Positions 17,131 through 26,537 are shown, counted from the stretch's first letter. The stretch: 64,000 bases of DNA from Rhizobium sp. SG_E_25_P2 (GCF_029892285.1 NZ_JARXVM010000013.1:62001-126000); one strand, 5' to 3'. The notes: generated from the sequence alone by a model not told the origin. Translations and numbers: made by a program.

Positions 17131-17639
17131 GTCGCCGTCTGCCCACGCCGGATCATCACGCGGAAGGTCTCGCCGGTCTTGTCGTAGTTGCCGACCCATT
17201 GATGGCCGCGCTTGACCAGTTCGGGATAAAGCAAGATTGGCTCGCGGCCGAGGGCTGCAAACAGCACGGCCCCGGACGGCAACGTTTCCAACGTCTGAAG
17301 AATGCGCAGCATCGGCTGCGGTGGATCGAGATCGGTGAGATCAAGCTCGATGAGGGGATCCGGCCAGGCGTCCGCGCCTTCGGCGTCATCAGAAACGCGC
17401 ACGGCGATGGTTTCCGGCAGGAAGCGCACTTCGAAATCGCCATCCTCCAATTCGACCACTTCGTGACGGAAGCCCTTGCGCGCCATCACCGAAAACAGCG
17501 GCTGAGGCTTGAACGGCGCGATCAGCCTCAGCCCCTGATCGGGGCCGAGCGCATTGACGCTCGCCATGATCTCGGCGAAGGGCTCAACGCCCGCCTTGAG
17601 GATCGGCCTCACATCGAGGTCCTTGTACTCCACGGCCAT
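17127..17639 (-). CDS. tandem DUF2249 protein
   Basis: 170 residues from the ATG at 17639; longer in-frame starts fall within the neighbouring membrane-protein gene. Two DUF2249-like halves are visible: LDVRPILKAGVEPFAEIM...GLRLIAPFKPQPLF, and a second LDLTDLDPPQPMLRILQTLETLPSGAVLFA. DUF2249 has a small TusA-like fold and often occurs beside nitric-oxide and haem genes. Function is unknown. It is coupled to the MIP18-like gene and 11 bases after the membrane-protein gene. Confidence 0.78.
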   Translation of the reverse strand: MAVEYKDLDVRPILKAGVEPFAEIMASVNALGPDQGLRLIAPFKPQPLFSVMARKGFRHEVVELEDGDFEVRFLPETIAVRVSDDAEGADAWPDPLIELDLTDLDPPQPMLRILQTLETLPSGAVLFAALGREPILLYPELVKRGHQWVGNYDKTGETFRVMIRRGQTAT

Positions 17640-17650
17640 GATGATCTCCT

Positions 17651-18997
17651 TCAATTCGGATTGGCGGTGACGAGTTGCGGGCGCACAGCGCCCGAGGGAA
17701 GCCGCACGGACTCGGGCGCGTAGCTCAGGCGCCGGGCGCGGATAAATTCCAGCCCAAGCCCCGCCACCGTCGCAAACTGCGCCCAGGCGGCGAGCCGGAA
17801 CCAGAAATCGAGCCCCAAGAGCAGGCATAGACCGCCGGCGATGACCGCGACATGATACAGCGCAAAGTACATCCGCGCCTTCGGCTCCCGGACGAGATCC
17901 TGCACGCGCGGCACGGCGCTGCGGCCCATCACCGGCCCATAGGCTTCGAGCCAGGTGAGAAACGGCACGATCTTGTAGAGTTGCGCGAGGCCCAAGCCGG
18001 AAAGCCAACCCATGGCGAGGCTATAGACGCCGGCTTCAAGCAGCGGCGCGGAGGTCGCAACGGTTTGCGACAGAAAGATAAGCACGAGACCGGTCGGCAG
18101 ATGCAGCACGGAGACCAGGCCTGCAGACGTGTTGAGCTCCAGCGCCTTGCGGCGGCGGGCGAGAAACATGGCGACGAGATCGGCCAGATAGCAGACAATT
18201 GAGAGCGCGAAGAAGGCGCTGGCGGGCCAAAATGCGACGTCGCGAAACTCCGGGAGAACCCAAGCCGTCATCGCCCCCGCCCAAAGTGATATAAGACCGG
18301 TAAAAGCCGCAACCCCGAGCCAGCGTCCGAAGCGGCTCTTTTCCGGAGCCAGCATGAGCATCGAAAACAGACGGTAGCTCACACCAATGGCGGTGAGCGT
18401 CATCCAGCCCACAAGGCCCGAAAAAGCGTGAACGGGAAGGCCATGGGCAAGAAGATCGCCCGCCCAATCGGGCATGACCACGCCGGCGAGTAGACAGGAA
18501 AATGCGAGGCCGAGGCCGGCCGTGACGGCAAGCGCCAAGAGGCCGAGCAGCACCAAAAACCCCGGCGGATCATGCTGCTTTCGCGCCATCAGCGTGGCCG
18601 CGATCGACAGAACATGGACGCCAAATCCGATGAGGAGCAGAATGCCGCCGATCGGTAGAACGACAATGTCGAATTCGAGCCGACCGCCAAGGGACAGAAA
18701 ACCCAAAAGCAGCAGAAGCAGCCCGAAAGAAAGCGCTACGAGCGCAGGCGCGGCAATCCAGGGCAATCGCGGCGAGGCGGCCGCCAGCACTGGCGCAAAT
18801 TGCAGGAGCGCGCCCAGAAACAGCAATCCCAGCCAGCCGATCGCGATGAGATGCACAAGAACAAGCGTGTCCGGAGCCCCCGCATCGGCGGACGGAAAGC
18901 CGAAGCCGAATCCCTTCAGCGCAAGCCCTGACAACAGGCAGGCGAGAGCGACGGCGAAATAGCTCATGGTCCAGCGTGACAAGGGGGCTCCCGGCAT
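17651..18997 (-). CDS. polytopic membrane protein associated with denitrification genes
   Basis: 448 residues with about twelve hydrophobic helices and several membrane histidines (LVLVHLIAIGW, LLAHGLPVHAFSGLVGW, SVLHLP). The helix layout and paired histidines recall NnrS and haem-copper oxidase subunit I relatives, but I cannot place it in a named family with certainty. It sits between DUF2249 genes in one minus-strand operon running from the 19358 box. It may bind haem or copper and handle nitric oxide; this is inference. Confidence 0.7.
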   Translation of the reverse strand: MPGAPLSRWTMSYFAVALACLLSGLALKGFGFGFPSADAGAPDTLVLVHLIAIGWLGLLFLGALLQFAPVLAAASPRLPWIAAPALVALSFGLLLLLLGFLSLGGRLEFDIVVLPIGGILLLIGFGVHVLSIAATLMARKQHDPPGFLVLLGLLALAVTAGLGLAFSCLLAGVVMPDWAGDLLAHGLPVHAFSGLVGWMTLTAIGVSYRLFSMLMLAPEKSRFGRWLGVAAFTGLISLWAGAMTAWVLPEFRDVAFWPASAFFALSIVCYLADLVAMFLARRRKALELNTSAGLVSVLHLPTGLVLIFLSQTVATSAPLLEAGVYSLAMGWLSGLGLAQLYKIVPFLTWLEAYGPVMGRSAVPRVQDLVREPKARMYFALYHVAVIAGGLCLLLGLDFWFRLAAWAQFATVAGLGLEFIRARRLSYAPESVRLPSGAVRPQLVTANPN

Positions 18998-19006
18998 GAT
19001 CGGTCC

Positions 19007-19276
19007 TCAGTGACCGCCGCAGCAGCAGTCGCAGCCGCCGCCTTCGGCGCGGGTGATCAGCACTTTCCAGACGTCGGGACCCTCTTCGACATAATCCCAG
19101 CCAAATTCGTCAGGAAAGCGGGTCATGATCTGGTGATGCAGCGGCCGCGGATCGTGGTCGCTGGTCACCTGCATCGCCCGGCCCGGTTCGAGTTGGGCAA
19201 GCATGCCGAAGATGGAGGGATGGCGTTGGCTTGGCGGGATCACCCGCACATCGATTTCTGGAATGGCGCTCGACAT
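19007..19276 (-). CDS. DUF2249 protein with cysteine-rich tail
   Basis: 89 residues: a single DUF2249 domain (EIDVRVIPPSQRHPSIFGMLAQL...WKVLITR) and a C-terminal tail GGCDCCCGGH that could bind metal. It is the first gene of a four-gene minus-strand operon (this protein, membrane protein, tandem DUF2249, MIP18-like). The TTG-N8-CAA palindrome lies 82 bases upstream, shared with the divergent hemN. Confidence 0.8.
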   Translation of the reverse strand: MSSAIPEIDVRVIPPSQRHPSIFGMLAQLEPGRAMQVTSDHDPRPLHHQIMTRFPDEFGWDYVEEGPDVWKVLITRAEGGGCDCCCGGH

Positions 19277-19357
19277 ATCGTCTCCGCTTCAATGTTGCTG
19301 TCGCGCCGGGTCTTTCGCCCGGCAAGCATTGGATAGACGGACGCCGCCTTGCGCACC

Positions 19358-19371
19358 TTGTTCCGGAACAA
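19358..19371. promoter_or_regulatory. perfect NnrR/Fnr-type palindrome between DUF2249 gene and hemN
   Basis: TTGTTCCGGAACAA is a perfect 14-base palindrome of the TTG-N8-CAA class. It lies 82 bases upstream of the DUF2249 gene and 95 upstream of hemN, so it can serve both directions. Confidence 0.65.
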
Positions 19372-19465
19372 ACTGCTTGCATTTCGTCAGGCCGGCTTGC
19401 GCTGGGGCAAAGAAGGGACGGCGCGAAACGCTTACGCCTCGGACAGTAAAATCAGAGGAAACGCC

Positions 19466-20815
19466 ATGTCCGACGCCGTCATCGCCCGTTATGGAGAAGC
19501 GCGCCTGCCGCGCTACACCAGCTATCCCACGGCGCCCAAATTCGCCGATACGATCGGTCCGGCGGACTATGCCGAATGGCTGAAGGGCGCGAGGGGAGGC
19601 CAGACATCGCTCTATCTGCACATCCCTTTCTGTCGGTCGATGTGCTGGTATTGCGGCTGCCACACCACGATCACCGAGCGCGACCAGCCGATCGTTGATT
19701 TTCTCGATGCTCTGACGCGGGAAATCGACATGGCCTCGCGGCTGACAGAGGGTAGACTCGATGTCCGCGAGATCCATTTCGGCGGCGGCACGCCCACCAT
19801 CATCAAGCCCGAAGAATTTCTCGGCCTGATGGCGCGGTTGCGCGGCAGCTTTGGCGTTCACAGCCGCGCCAATGTGTCGGTGGAGATCGACCCGCGCCGG
19901 CTAACCCCAGAGATGACGCAAGCTTTAGGGGAAGCCGGCGTGACCCGGGCGAGCCTGGGCGTGCAGAGCTTTGATCCGCGCGTCCAGAAAGCCATCAATC
20001 GCATCCAGTCGGAGAAGGAAACGGCGCTGGCGACCGAGGGTTTGAGGGCAAATGGAATCGGAAGCATCAATTTCGACCTGATCTATGGCCTGCCGCACCA
20101 GACCATCCGCTCCTGCGAGGAAACCGCCCGCGCCTGCGTGGCGATGCGGCCAGAACGACTGGCCGTGTTCGGCTATGCGCATGTGCCGAGCTTCAAGAAA
20201 CACCAGCGTCTCATCGATGAAGCTACGCTCCCCGACGCCGCCGCCCGCCATGAACAGGCCGAAGCCATCGCCGAGACGCTCGAAGCCGGCGGCTATCGTC
20301 GCATCGGCCTCGACCATTTCGCCTTGCCCGAAGACGATTTGGCGAAAGCAGCCGACGCCGGCCTGCTGCGCCGCAATTTCCAGGGTTATACGACGGACAG
20401 CTGCGACGCTCTGATCGGCTTCGGCGCTTCATCCATCGGTCGGCTCGCCGAGGGATATGTGCAAAACGCAACGCCGCCGGGCGTCTATGCCCGCGAAGTC
20501 GTGGCCGGTCGTCTTCCCACGGCGAAAGGCTATCGTCTCACCGCCGAAGACCGGCTGCGGGCGCATGTGATCGAGCGGCTGATGTGCGATTTCGCTGCTG
20601 ATGTCGCATCAATCTCCGCCTCTCACGGTTTTGAGCGCGATATGCTGTTGCGCGGCAATGCCGCGCTGCATTCTCTCGCCAAGGATGGGATCGCAACGAT
20701 TGCCGATGGCGTCGTTCGGGTCGATGCGTCCAGGCGTTTTCTCATCCGCGCCGTGGCGGCCGCCTTCGACGCCTATCTCAGTGATCTCGGGCGCACCTTC
20801 AGCAAGGCGGCGTAA
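19466..20815 (+). CDS. hemN: oxygen-independent coproporphyrinogen III oxidase
   Basis: 449 residues from the ATG at 19466 (AGAGGAA upstream). It is a radical SAM enzyme with C56, C60 and C63 in the CX3CX2C cluster motif, plus C65. It has the HemN features LPRYTSYPTAP, IHFGGGTPT and GFGASSIG. It makes protoporphyrinogen without oxygen, supplying haem for cytochrome NorC and NorB under denitrifying conditions. The length is normal for HemN rather than HemW. A perfect regulatory palindrome precedes it and a strong terminator follows. Confidence 0.94.
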   Translation: MSDAVIARYGEARLPRYTSYPTAPKFADTIGPADYAEWLKGARGGQTSLYLHIPFCRSMCWYCGCHTTITERDQPIVDFLDALTREIDMASRLTEGRLDVREIHFGGGTPTIIKPEEFLGLMARLRGSFGVHSRANVSVEIDPRRLTPEMTQALGEAGVTRASLGVQSFDPRVQKAINRIQSEKETALATEGLRANGIGSINFDLIYGLPHQTIRSCEETARACVAMRPERLAVFGYAHVPSFKKHQRLIDEATLPDAAARHEQAEAIAETLEAGGYRRIGLDHFALPEDDLAKAADAGLLRRNFQGYTTDSCDALIGFGASSIGRLAEGYVQNATPPGVYAREVVAGRLPTAKGYRLTAEDRLRAHVIERLMCDFAADVASISASHGFERDMLLRGNAALHSLAKDGIATIADGVVRVDASRRFLIRAVAAAFDAYLSDLGRTFSKAA

Positions 20816-20838
20816 AGCGGGAAACATTTGTTACGCGC

Positions 20839-20884
20839 GCACGAAAAGACCCGGCGGACGCACATCCGCCGGGTCTTTTCGTGC
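20839..20884. terminator. bidirectional rho-independent terminator
   Basis: A perfect 20-base-pair stem (GCACGAAAAGACCCGGCGGA and its complement) with a 6-base loop, then TCGTTTTTG. It separates the convergent hemN and norD genes. Confidence 0.88.
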
Positions 20885-20893
20885 TCGTTTTTG

Positions 20894-22789
20894 TCAGCGG
20901 GTCAAGCCGCGATAGATCGCCGGCAGCGCCCTGGGCAGTTTGCCGATATCGCCCACGACGGTGAAACCGTGACGGCCGAACATGACGGGCAGATAGGATT
21001 GCGCCTCTTTATCGACAGTGACGGCGAAGACGGCCGCGCCGCTTCGGCGCGCCTCCGCCACCGCCTTGCGCGAGTCCTCCAGCGCGAAACGGCCTTCATA
21101 ATGATCGATGTCGTTGGGCTTGCCGTCTGTCAGCACCAGCAGCAGCTTGCGGCGGTTGGCTTGCTTTGACAGTTCCGCCGCCGCATGCCGGATCGCCGCG
21201 CCCATACGGGTGTAATAGCCGGGCTTGAGACCTGCGATGCGCCGCTCGATCCGCTCGCTCATCGGCTCGCCGAAGGCCTTCACCGTTTCGATCCGCACCC
21301 AGGCGCGACGGCGCGAGGTGAAGGTGAGGACGGAATGGTTGACCCCGCAGGCCGACAAGCCATGGGCGAGCACGGCGAGCGCTTCTTTCTCGACGTCCAG
21401 CACGCGATGATCGTCATGCCAGGCATCAGTGGAGAGAGATACATCAACGAGAATACTCACAGCGAGATCCTGGCCTTGCGGCCGCGACAGAAGATGGATG
21501 CGGTCGCTGCCTTCGCCGCCGGCGACTAGGTCCGTCTGCCGGCGCACTAGCGCGTCGAGATCGAGTTCCTCCCCATCAAGCTGCGCCTTGAGCGCCTCGT
21601 TTTTAGGCCGCAACAATTCGAACTGCCGCCGCACCTTGCGAATATGTGCGCGCGTCTCCTCGGTGGACATCAGACTCGCCTCCGCCTCGCTCGCGACAGC
21701 GGTGACGACGCGGCAGTAAGCGGGGATATAGGCGCCGGTCCGGTAGTTCCACTCTGGATAGCTGATCTCCGCCTCGATAGCCGAGGGATCGACCGCTTCG
21801 GGCGGCAGGTCGAGATCGAAGCGGAATTTCGAGGACGGCCGTTCCTTGCGCCGGCCCAGCGTGATTTCATCAAGGTCCCGCGCGGCCTCGCGATCGGCCT
21901 CGTCATTGTCGTCGGTGGGACGGTCGACATTGACCATCTCCGCCATCGCCAGGATCTTCTCGAAACGGTTGAGGATGAAGGGCGAGCGGTCGCTGGCGCC
22001 GCGCTCGGTTTCGCGATCGGCGCGGTAGCGGCCGGCGGAGCCCAGTCCGTCACCGGTGGTCACCGCATCATCCTCGGCCTCGACGCCCTTCGAAGCTTCG
22101 GCGCGCGGCTCGTAGCGCGGCCAGAGCGGGATGGGCATCAGGGGCTGGTAGCCTGCCGGCGCGCTGCGTGGAAAAATCGACGGCGGACAATCGATCGGCA
22201 GACCGGCGCCGGCCTTGAGCATGGCGAGCGCATCGTTCTCCACCAATTGCTCCACCGGCGGAAGCGCGCCGCGCAGGCGACCAGCAAGCACGCCGCGGCA
22301 GAGCGCGGCATAACGCGACGCCAGTCCCGGAAAGGCCTGTAGCGTCCGTCGCGTCGCGCGCTTGGCCGCGTCCAGCGCGGCGACATCCGCGTTGAGCGCG
22401 TCTTTCGCATCGGTGGCGGTCGGCTCCATTTGCGCCATATAGGCCGCGAGCCAGATATAGAGGTCGCGATTGAGCACTGCTTCAGGGAACAGGTCGATCA
22501 CGGGCGGTAGCTGCACAGCGCCGCGATCGCGCGCCGCAGGAGCAGTCTTTTCCTCTCCCAACCCCATCAATTGCCGAAGCCGCAGCCGATGGCCGCTGGC
22601 TCTTGCATGGGCGGGGCCGAGCTGGACGGCGATATCGCCGCCGAAGCCGCGAAAGCAGGTCGCCAGCACCGGCTTGACGTCATCGAAGCTTATGGCGGCC
22701 TGCGGATAGCGCGGCATGCTGGAGGTGGATCCGACCAGTCGGTGCCAGGCCTTGCCGACGCTCTCCTCGAGTTCCAGGAATTCGAACAT
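20894..22789 (-). CDS. norD: NorD, von Willebrand factor A protein for nitric oxide reductase
   Basis: 631 residues. The C-terminal VWA domain carries the MIDAS motif DVSLS (D449, S451, S453) and VLTDGKPNDID. NorD works with the NorQ AAA+ ATPase to insert the non-haem iron of NorB. It starts 7 bases after the norQ stop as the last gene of norCBQD. A long acidic, low-complexity middle (about 200-320) is typical of the family. Confidence 0.93.
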   Translation of the reverse strand: MFEFLELEESVGKAWHRLVGSTSSMPRYPQAAISFDDVKPVLATCFRGFGGDIAVQLGPAHARASGHRLRLRQLMGLGEEKTAPAARDRGAVQLPPVIDLFPEAVLNRDLYIWLAAYMAQMEPTATDAKDALNADVAALDAAKRATRRTLQAFPGLASRYAALCRGVLAGRLRGALPPVEQLVENDALAMLKAGAGLPIDCPPSIFPRSAPAGYQPLMPIPLWPRYEPRAEASKGVEAEDDAVTTGDGLGSAGRYRADRETERGASDRSPFILNRFEKILAMAEMVNVDRPTDDNDEADREAARDLDEITLGRRKERPSSKFRFDLDLPPEAVDPSAIEAEISYPEWNYRTGAYIPAYCRVVTAVASEAEASLMSTEETRAHIRKVRRQFELLRPKNEALKAQLDGEELDLDALVRRQTDLVAGGEGSDRIHLLSRPQGQDLAVSILVDVSLSTDAWHDDHRVLDVEKEALAVLAHGLSACGVNHSVLTFTSRRRAWVRIETVKAFGEPMSERIERRIAGLKPGYYTRMGAAIRHAAAELSKQANRRKLLLVLTDGKPNDIDHYEGRFALEDSRKAVAEARRSGAAVFAVTVDKEAQSYLPVMFGRHGFTVVGDIGKLPRALPAIYRGLTR

Positions 22790-22796
22790 GGCGGCC

Positions 22797-23609
22797 TCAG
22801 GCGATGATGGCGGCGGCGACTTCGGTTAGTGCGGCCTTGACGTCGCCATCGTCGCTCAGGGGCTCGACGATGGCGGCGCGGATCGCATCCTTCCGGTCCA
22901 TGCCGCTGTCGATGAGGGCGGCGCAATAGACGAGCAGCCGGGTCGACACCCCCTCCTCGATGTCTGCGCCCTTCAACTTGCGCAGCCGGCTCGCCAGCTC
23001 CACCAGGGGCGCGACGCGGGCTTCGTCTAGCCCGCTTTCGATCGCGACGACGGCGATCTCCTGCTTCTTGGGCAGGAAGTCGAACTCAATCGACACGAAA
23101 CGCTGCTTGGTCGAGGGTTTCAACGCCTTCAGCATGGTCTGGTAGCCGGGATTATAGGACACGACCAGCATAAAGCCCGCTGGCGCGGCGAGCGTTTCGC
23201 CGGTCCGTTCGAGCGGCAGGATGCGGCGGTCGTCGGTTAAGGGATGCAGCACCACGGCGACATCCTTGCGCGCTTCGACGATCTCGTCGAGATAGCAGAT
23301 CCCGCCGTCGCGCACGGCGCGGGTCAGGGGCCCGTCGACCCAGACTGTATCGCCGCCCTTGAGCAGATAACGGCCGGTCAGATCGGCGGCGGCGAGATCG
23401 TCGTGGCAGGACACGGTGGAGAGCGGCAGTCCCAGCCGCGCCGCCATATGGCTCACGAACCGGGTCTTGCCGCAGCCGGTCGGCCCCTTGAGGAGCAGCG
23501 GCAATTGACGGGTCCAGGCGGCTTCGAAGAGTTCGCATTCGCGGCCGCTCGGGATGTAGGGTGGAATATCGATGGCTGCGCGTTCGCGCGCGGTGGAGAG
23601 CATATTCAT
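22797..23609 (-). CDS. norQ: NorQ, MoxR/CbbQ-type AAA+ ATPase
   Basis: 270 residues from the ATG at 23609 (GGAG upstream); an in-frame start 21 codons earlier is weaker. Walker A GPTGCGKT is at 42-49, a Walker B-like ICYLDEIVEA follows at about 105-115, and VVSYNPGYQ marks the MoxR class. It partners NorD as a metal-insertion chaperone for nitric oxide reductase. It lies between norB and norD in the operon. Confidence 0.93.
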   Translation of the reverse strand: MNMLSTARERAAIDIPPYIPSGRECELFEAAWTRQLPLLLKGPTGCGKTRFVSHMAARLGLPLSTVSCHDDLAAADLTGRYLLKGGDTVWVDGPLTRAVRDGGICYLDEIVEARKDVAVVLHPLTDDRRILPLERTGETLAAPAGFMLVVSYNPGYQTMLKALKPSTKQRFVSIEFDFLPKKQEIAVVAIESGLDEARVAPLVELASRLRKLKGADIEEGVSTRLLVYCAALIDSGMDRKDAIRAAIVEPLSDDGDVKAALTEVAAAIIA

Positions 23610-23668
23610 GACGTCACTCCGAGAAGGGGAAAGAAGACGGCCCCGCCCGAGGCGAGACCGAAGGGAGA

Positions 23669-25012
23669 TCATTCAGCCGCCTGCAGGCTTGCCGCGCGGG
23701 TCTCGCGTTCGCGGCCCGGCACGAACAAAGCCCAGAGGAACATGACGGCCGAGATCAGCACGAATACGCCCGAGCCAAGCCGGATCCAGTAAAAGAGAGC
23801 CAGCTGGTCCTGCACATCCATGTAGCTTTCGCCGAGAACCCGTTGAAGATGCACTTGCAACACGCCCGCGAAGGTGAGCGCGAAGGTCATCACCGACATG
23901 GCCGAGCACATGATCCAGAAGCTGATCATCGACAGCATCTGGTTATAGGGCGCCCGTCCCCTGAGTTCCGGCACGGCATAGGCCATCATCGCGAGGTTGA
24001 GCATCACATAGGCGCCGAAGAAGGCGAGATGACCATGCGCGGCGGTGACCTGTGTACCGTGGGTGTAATAGTTGACCGAGGACAGCGTATGAAGGAAGCC
24101 CCAGACGCCGGCGCCGAAAAAGGCCATGACCGAGCAGCCGAGCGACCAGAGAATGGCGGCGCGGTTGGGATGCTTGCGGCCGGCCTTCCAGGTCATCACG
24201 AAGGTGAAGACGACCATGGTGAAGAAGGGCGCGACTTCGAGCGTCGAGAAGATCGAACCGATCCACTGCCAGTAACCGGGCGCGCCGATCCAGTAGAAGT
24301 GATGACCGGTGCCGAGAATGCCCGAGAACAGCGCGAGGCCGACAATCACATAGAGCCACTTCTCCACCACTTCACGGTCGATGCCGTTGAGCTTGATCAT
24401 CAGGAAAGCCAGGACAGAGGCCATGATCAGCTCCCACACGCCCTCCACCCAGAGATGGACGACGAACCACCAATACATCTTGTCGAGCGCGAGATTGGCG
24501 GGATTGAAGAAGGCGAACAGGAAGAAGATCGCCACGCCCCAGAGCCCGAAGATCAGGATATTGGTGACGACTGTCTTGCGGCCTTTGAGCACCGTCAGCG
24601 TGACGTTGAACAGGAACATCAGCGCGACGACGACGATGCCGACCTTGATGGCGAAGGGCTGTTCGAGGAATTCACGGCCCTCATGAATGTGGAAGAGATA
24701 GCCGACCACGGCGACCGCGGCCGCAACGAGGAACAGCCAGAACTGGGCCACCGCGATGCGGGTGCTGTAAAGCTCCGTCTCCGCCTCTTCCGGCAGCAGG
24801 AAATAGGTGGAACCCATGAAGCCCATCAACAGCCAGACGATCAGCGCATTGGTGTGGATCATGCGCACGATGTTGAACGGCAGGAGCTCCGACAGCGTGT
24901 TGGGCAGGACATAGATCGTTCCGGCGAGCACGCCGAACAGGATCTGGGCGAAGAAGAGGCCGAGCGCGCCGTAGAAATACAGCATGGCGACCTTCTGGGT
25001 CTGATATTTCAT
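23669..25012 (-). CDS. norB: nitric oxide reductase large subunit NorB
   Basis: 447 residues with twelve membrane helices of the haem-copper oxidase fold. Haem and metal ligands are visible in HTNALIVWLLMGF, HLWVEGVWE (histidine plus the glutamate near the iron site), GTGHHFYWIG and the late AAHGHLAFFGAY histidines. It reduces two NO to N2O. It is a cNOR (requires NorC), not the quinol type, because norC precedes it and no N-terminal extension exists. It lies 21 bases after norC. Confidence 0.96.
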   Translation of the reverse strand: MKYQTQKVAMLYFYGALGLFFAQILFGVLAGTIYVLPNTLSELLPFNIVRMIHTNALIVWLLMGFMGSTYFLLPEEAETELYSTRIAVAQFWLFLVAAAVAVVGYLFHIHEGREFLEQPFAIKVGIVVVALMFLFNVTLTVLKGRKTVVTNILIFGLWGVAIFFLFAFFNPANLALDKMYWWFVVHLWVEGVWELIMASVLAFLMIKLNGIDREVVEKWLYVIVGLALFSGILGTGHHFYWIGAPGYWQWIGSIFSTLEVAPFFTMVVFTFVMTWKAGRKHPNRAAILWSLGCSVMAFFGAGVWGFLHTLSSVNYYTHGTQVTAAHGHLAFFGAYVMLNLAMMAYAVPELRGRAPYNQMLSMISFWIMCSAMSVMTFALTFAGVLQVHLQRVLGESYMDVQDQLALFYWIRLGSGVFVLISAVMFLWALFVPGRERETRAASLQAAE

Positions 25013-25033
25013 GATGATGCTCCTTCCCGTCTT

Positions 25034-25486
25034 TCAACCGGCCTCGTTGGGCGGCCATTTCTGGGTCTTGATCTTGCTGGTCCAGCGCAGGAATTCGGAG
25101 AGATCGTTGAGTTCCTGATCGTTGAGATGGAACTGCGGCATCTGACGACGACCCTCGATGCCCGAAGGCTGGGCAGCCATCCAGGCCTTGAAGGTCTCGC
25201 GCGTTGTCTCAACATCATCGTCGCCACCCATGCGGGTCCAGACATTGCCGAGCTCGGGGGCGAAATAGGCGCCTTCGCCGAGCAGCGTGTGGCAGTTGAT
25301 GCAGGCGTTCTTCTCCCAGACCCGCTTGCCCCGCTCGACCGCAGAGGTGAGCGTGCTTTCGTCTGTCGAGGTGGTGCGCATGTAGTAGTGGCTGTGAGCG
25401 GTCAGCCCGATGAAGATGGCGAAGAAGAAGGCCGAGCCGCCGTAGAAGACGTTCCGCGCTCCTGTTTTGGTCAAATAGTCCGACAT
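25034..25486 (-). CDS. norC: nitric oxide reductase cytochrome c subunit NorC
   Basis: 150 residues from the ATG at 25486. One N-terminal membrane anchor (about 10-30) is followed by a periplasmic monohaem cytochrome c domain with CINCH at 62-66 and a candidate axial methionine in RRQMPQF. It passes electrons to NorB. It is the first gene of norCBQD. A TTG-N8-CAA box lies 107 bases upstream. Confidence 0.95.
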   Translation of the reverse strand: MSDYLTKTGARNVFYGGSAFFFAIFIGLTAHSHYYMRTTSTDESTLTSAVERGKRVWEKNACINCHTLLGEGAYFAPELGNVWTRMGGDDDVETTRETFKAWMAAQPSGIEGRRQMPQFHLNDQELNDLSEFLRWTSKIKTQKWPPNEAG

Positions 25487-25592
25487 GTCTGTCCCTCTCG
25501 CTTCCCGCGGACAAGGCGCGGGATCGGATGATGCGGAGGCCGGCGCGCCAGCCTCTGAGTTTAGGGATGCCGGAAGAGGCGCGCGCCTTCTT

Positions 25593-25606
25593 TGTCGAAA
25601 GGCAAA
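25593..25606. promoter_or_regulatory. NnrR-type box upstream of norCBQD
   Basis: TTGTCGAAAGGCAA fits TTG-N8-CAA. It lies in the 163-base gap between norF and norC, 107 bases upstream of the norC start. Confidence 0.6.
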
Positions 25607-25649
25607 TAAATCTGACGCCAAAAATGAGAGGCCCCGAAGGGCCTCCGCG

Positions 25650-25934
25650 TCAGCTCAGGAAAAAGGGAATGGCGGCTTTGGCGGCCGCGAGCGCTGTGAA
25701 CAGCGCGGGCCAGGCGATCAGCGCCGCGGCCAGTCGCGGCCTCTCCCCGCGCAGTCCCATGAAATCGAGAATGACGATCCGCGCCTTGATGATCGTCAGC
25801 CCGATCACGGCGGCGAGCGCCCAGAGCGGCAACGTCTCGTGTTTCCATTGCGAGACGATCAGCGAAGCTGTGATAGCGATGAGGAAAAGCCAGATGGCGC
25901 AGCCGAACAGCCAGCGCGTTTGCATATTGCGCAT
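25650..25934 (-). CDS. norF: NorF, small membrane protein (cytochrome oxidase subunit IV-like)
   Basis: 94 residues from the ATG at 25934, with three hydrophobic helices and the subunit IV-like motif LTIIKARIVILDFMGLR. It pairs with NorE, whose stop lies 4 bases upstream. NorEF supports nitric oxide reductase activity in alphaproteobacteria, possibly by reducing NO sensitivity or aiding assembly. Confidence 0.85.
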   Translation of the reverse strand: MRNMQTRWLFGCAIWLFLIAITASLIVSQWKHETLPLWALAAVIGLTIIKARIVILDFMGLRGERPRLAAALIAWPALFTALAAAKAAIPFFLS

Positions 25935-25938
25935 GAAA

Positions 25939-26484
25939 TCACCCGAGATAGACGATGGGAAAAATGACGAGCCAGACGAGATCGACCGCGTGCCAGAGCG
26001 TGGCGACAAGGGCGACATTGCCCGGCTGCGGCCGCCGCGCCACCAGCAACATGATCAAGCTCAGAAAGACGACATGGGCGAGATGGAAGCCGGTGATGAG
26101 GAAATAGAGTTCGAAGAAAGCGTTGAAGCTCGCTTCGCCTGCGAAATGCAGATCGCCCCGATATTCCCAAGCCTTGATCGCGGCGAAGACGAGGCCGAGA
26201 AAAGCCGCCGACCACAGACCGATCTTGCGACCCAGTTCGGTGTTGGCCCGCACCGCCGCCGCCGCACGCCAGCCGCTTGCAAGTAAGACCAGCGTGTTGA
26301 GACTGGCGAGCCGCGTGTCCATATGGAGCTTGGCGACGCCGAAATCCTCCGGATGCAGAAACGACATCACCAGGAAACCGCCAAGCAACACGCCGAAGGC
26401 CGCAAGCTCGCTCCATACCAAAATCCAAAGAATGAGGTCTCCACCTTCGTCTTCCACTGCAGTGCTGTCTATGATCGCCGCCAT
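25939..26484 (-). CDS. norE: NorE, cytochrome oxidase subunit III-like protein
   Basis: 181 residues from the ATG at 26484, with five hydrophobic helices. The subunit III features are WILVWSELAAFG, the KAWEYRGDL glutamate, TGFHLAHV and a final LWHAVDLVWLVIFPIVYL. It is expressed with norF from a promoter carrying the TTG-N8-CAA box 54 bases upstream. Confidence 0.9.
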   Translation of the reverse strand: MAAIIDSTAVEDEGGDLILWILVWSELAAFGVLLGGFLVMSFLHPEDFGVAKLHMDTRLASLNTLVLLASGWRAAAAVRANTELGRKIGLWSAAFLGLVFAAIKAWEYRGDLHFAGEASFNAFFELYFLITGFHLAHVVFLSLIMLLVARRPQPGNVALVATLWHAVDLVWLVIFPIVYLG

Positions 26485-26537
26485 CGCCGTCTCTCCGTTT
26501 CGTCGATCCGGGGTAGCGTGGCGAAATTTTCTCTTCT

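Noticed and set aside
17640-18008. N-terminal extension of the tandem DUF2249 frame
   Set aside because: Overlaps the membrane-protein gene and lacks protein-like composition; the start at 17639 fits the domain edge.
23843-25531. 562-codon open frame on the + strand opposite norB and norC
   Set aside because: Antisense shadow of two certain genes; its translation is rich in His, Glu and Arg with no domain, as expected from GC-rich codon bias.
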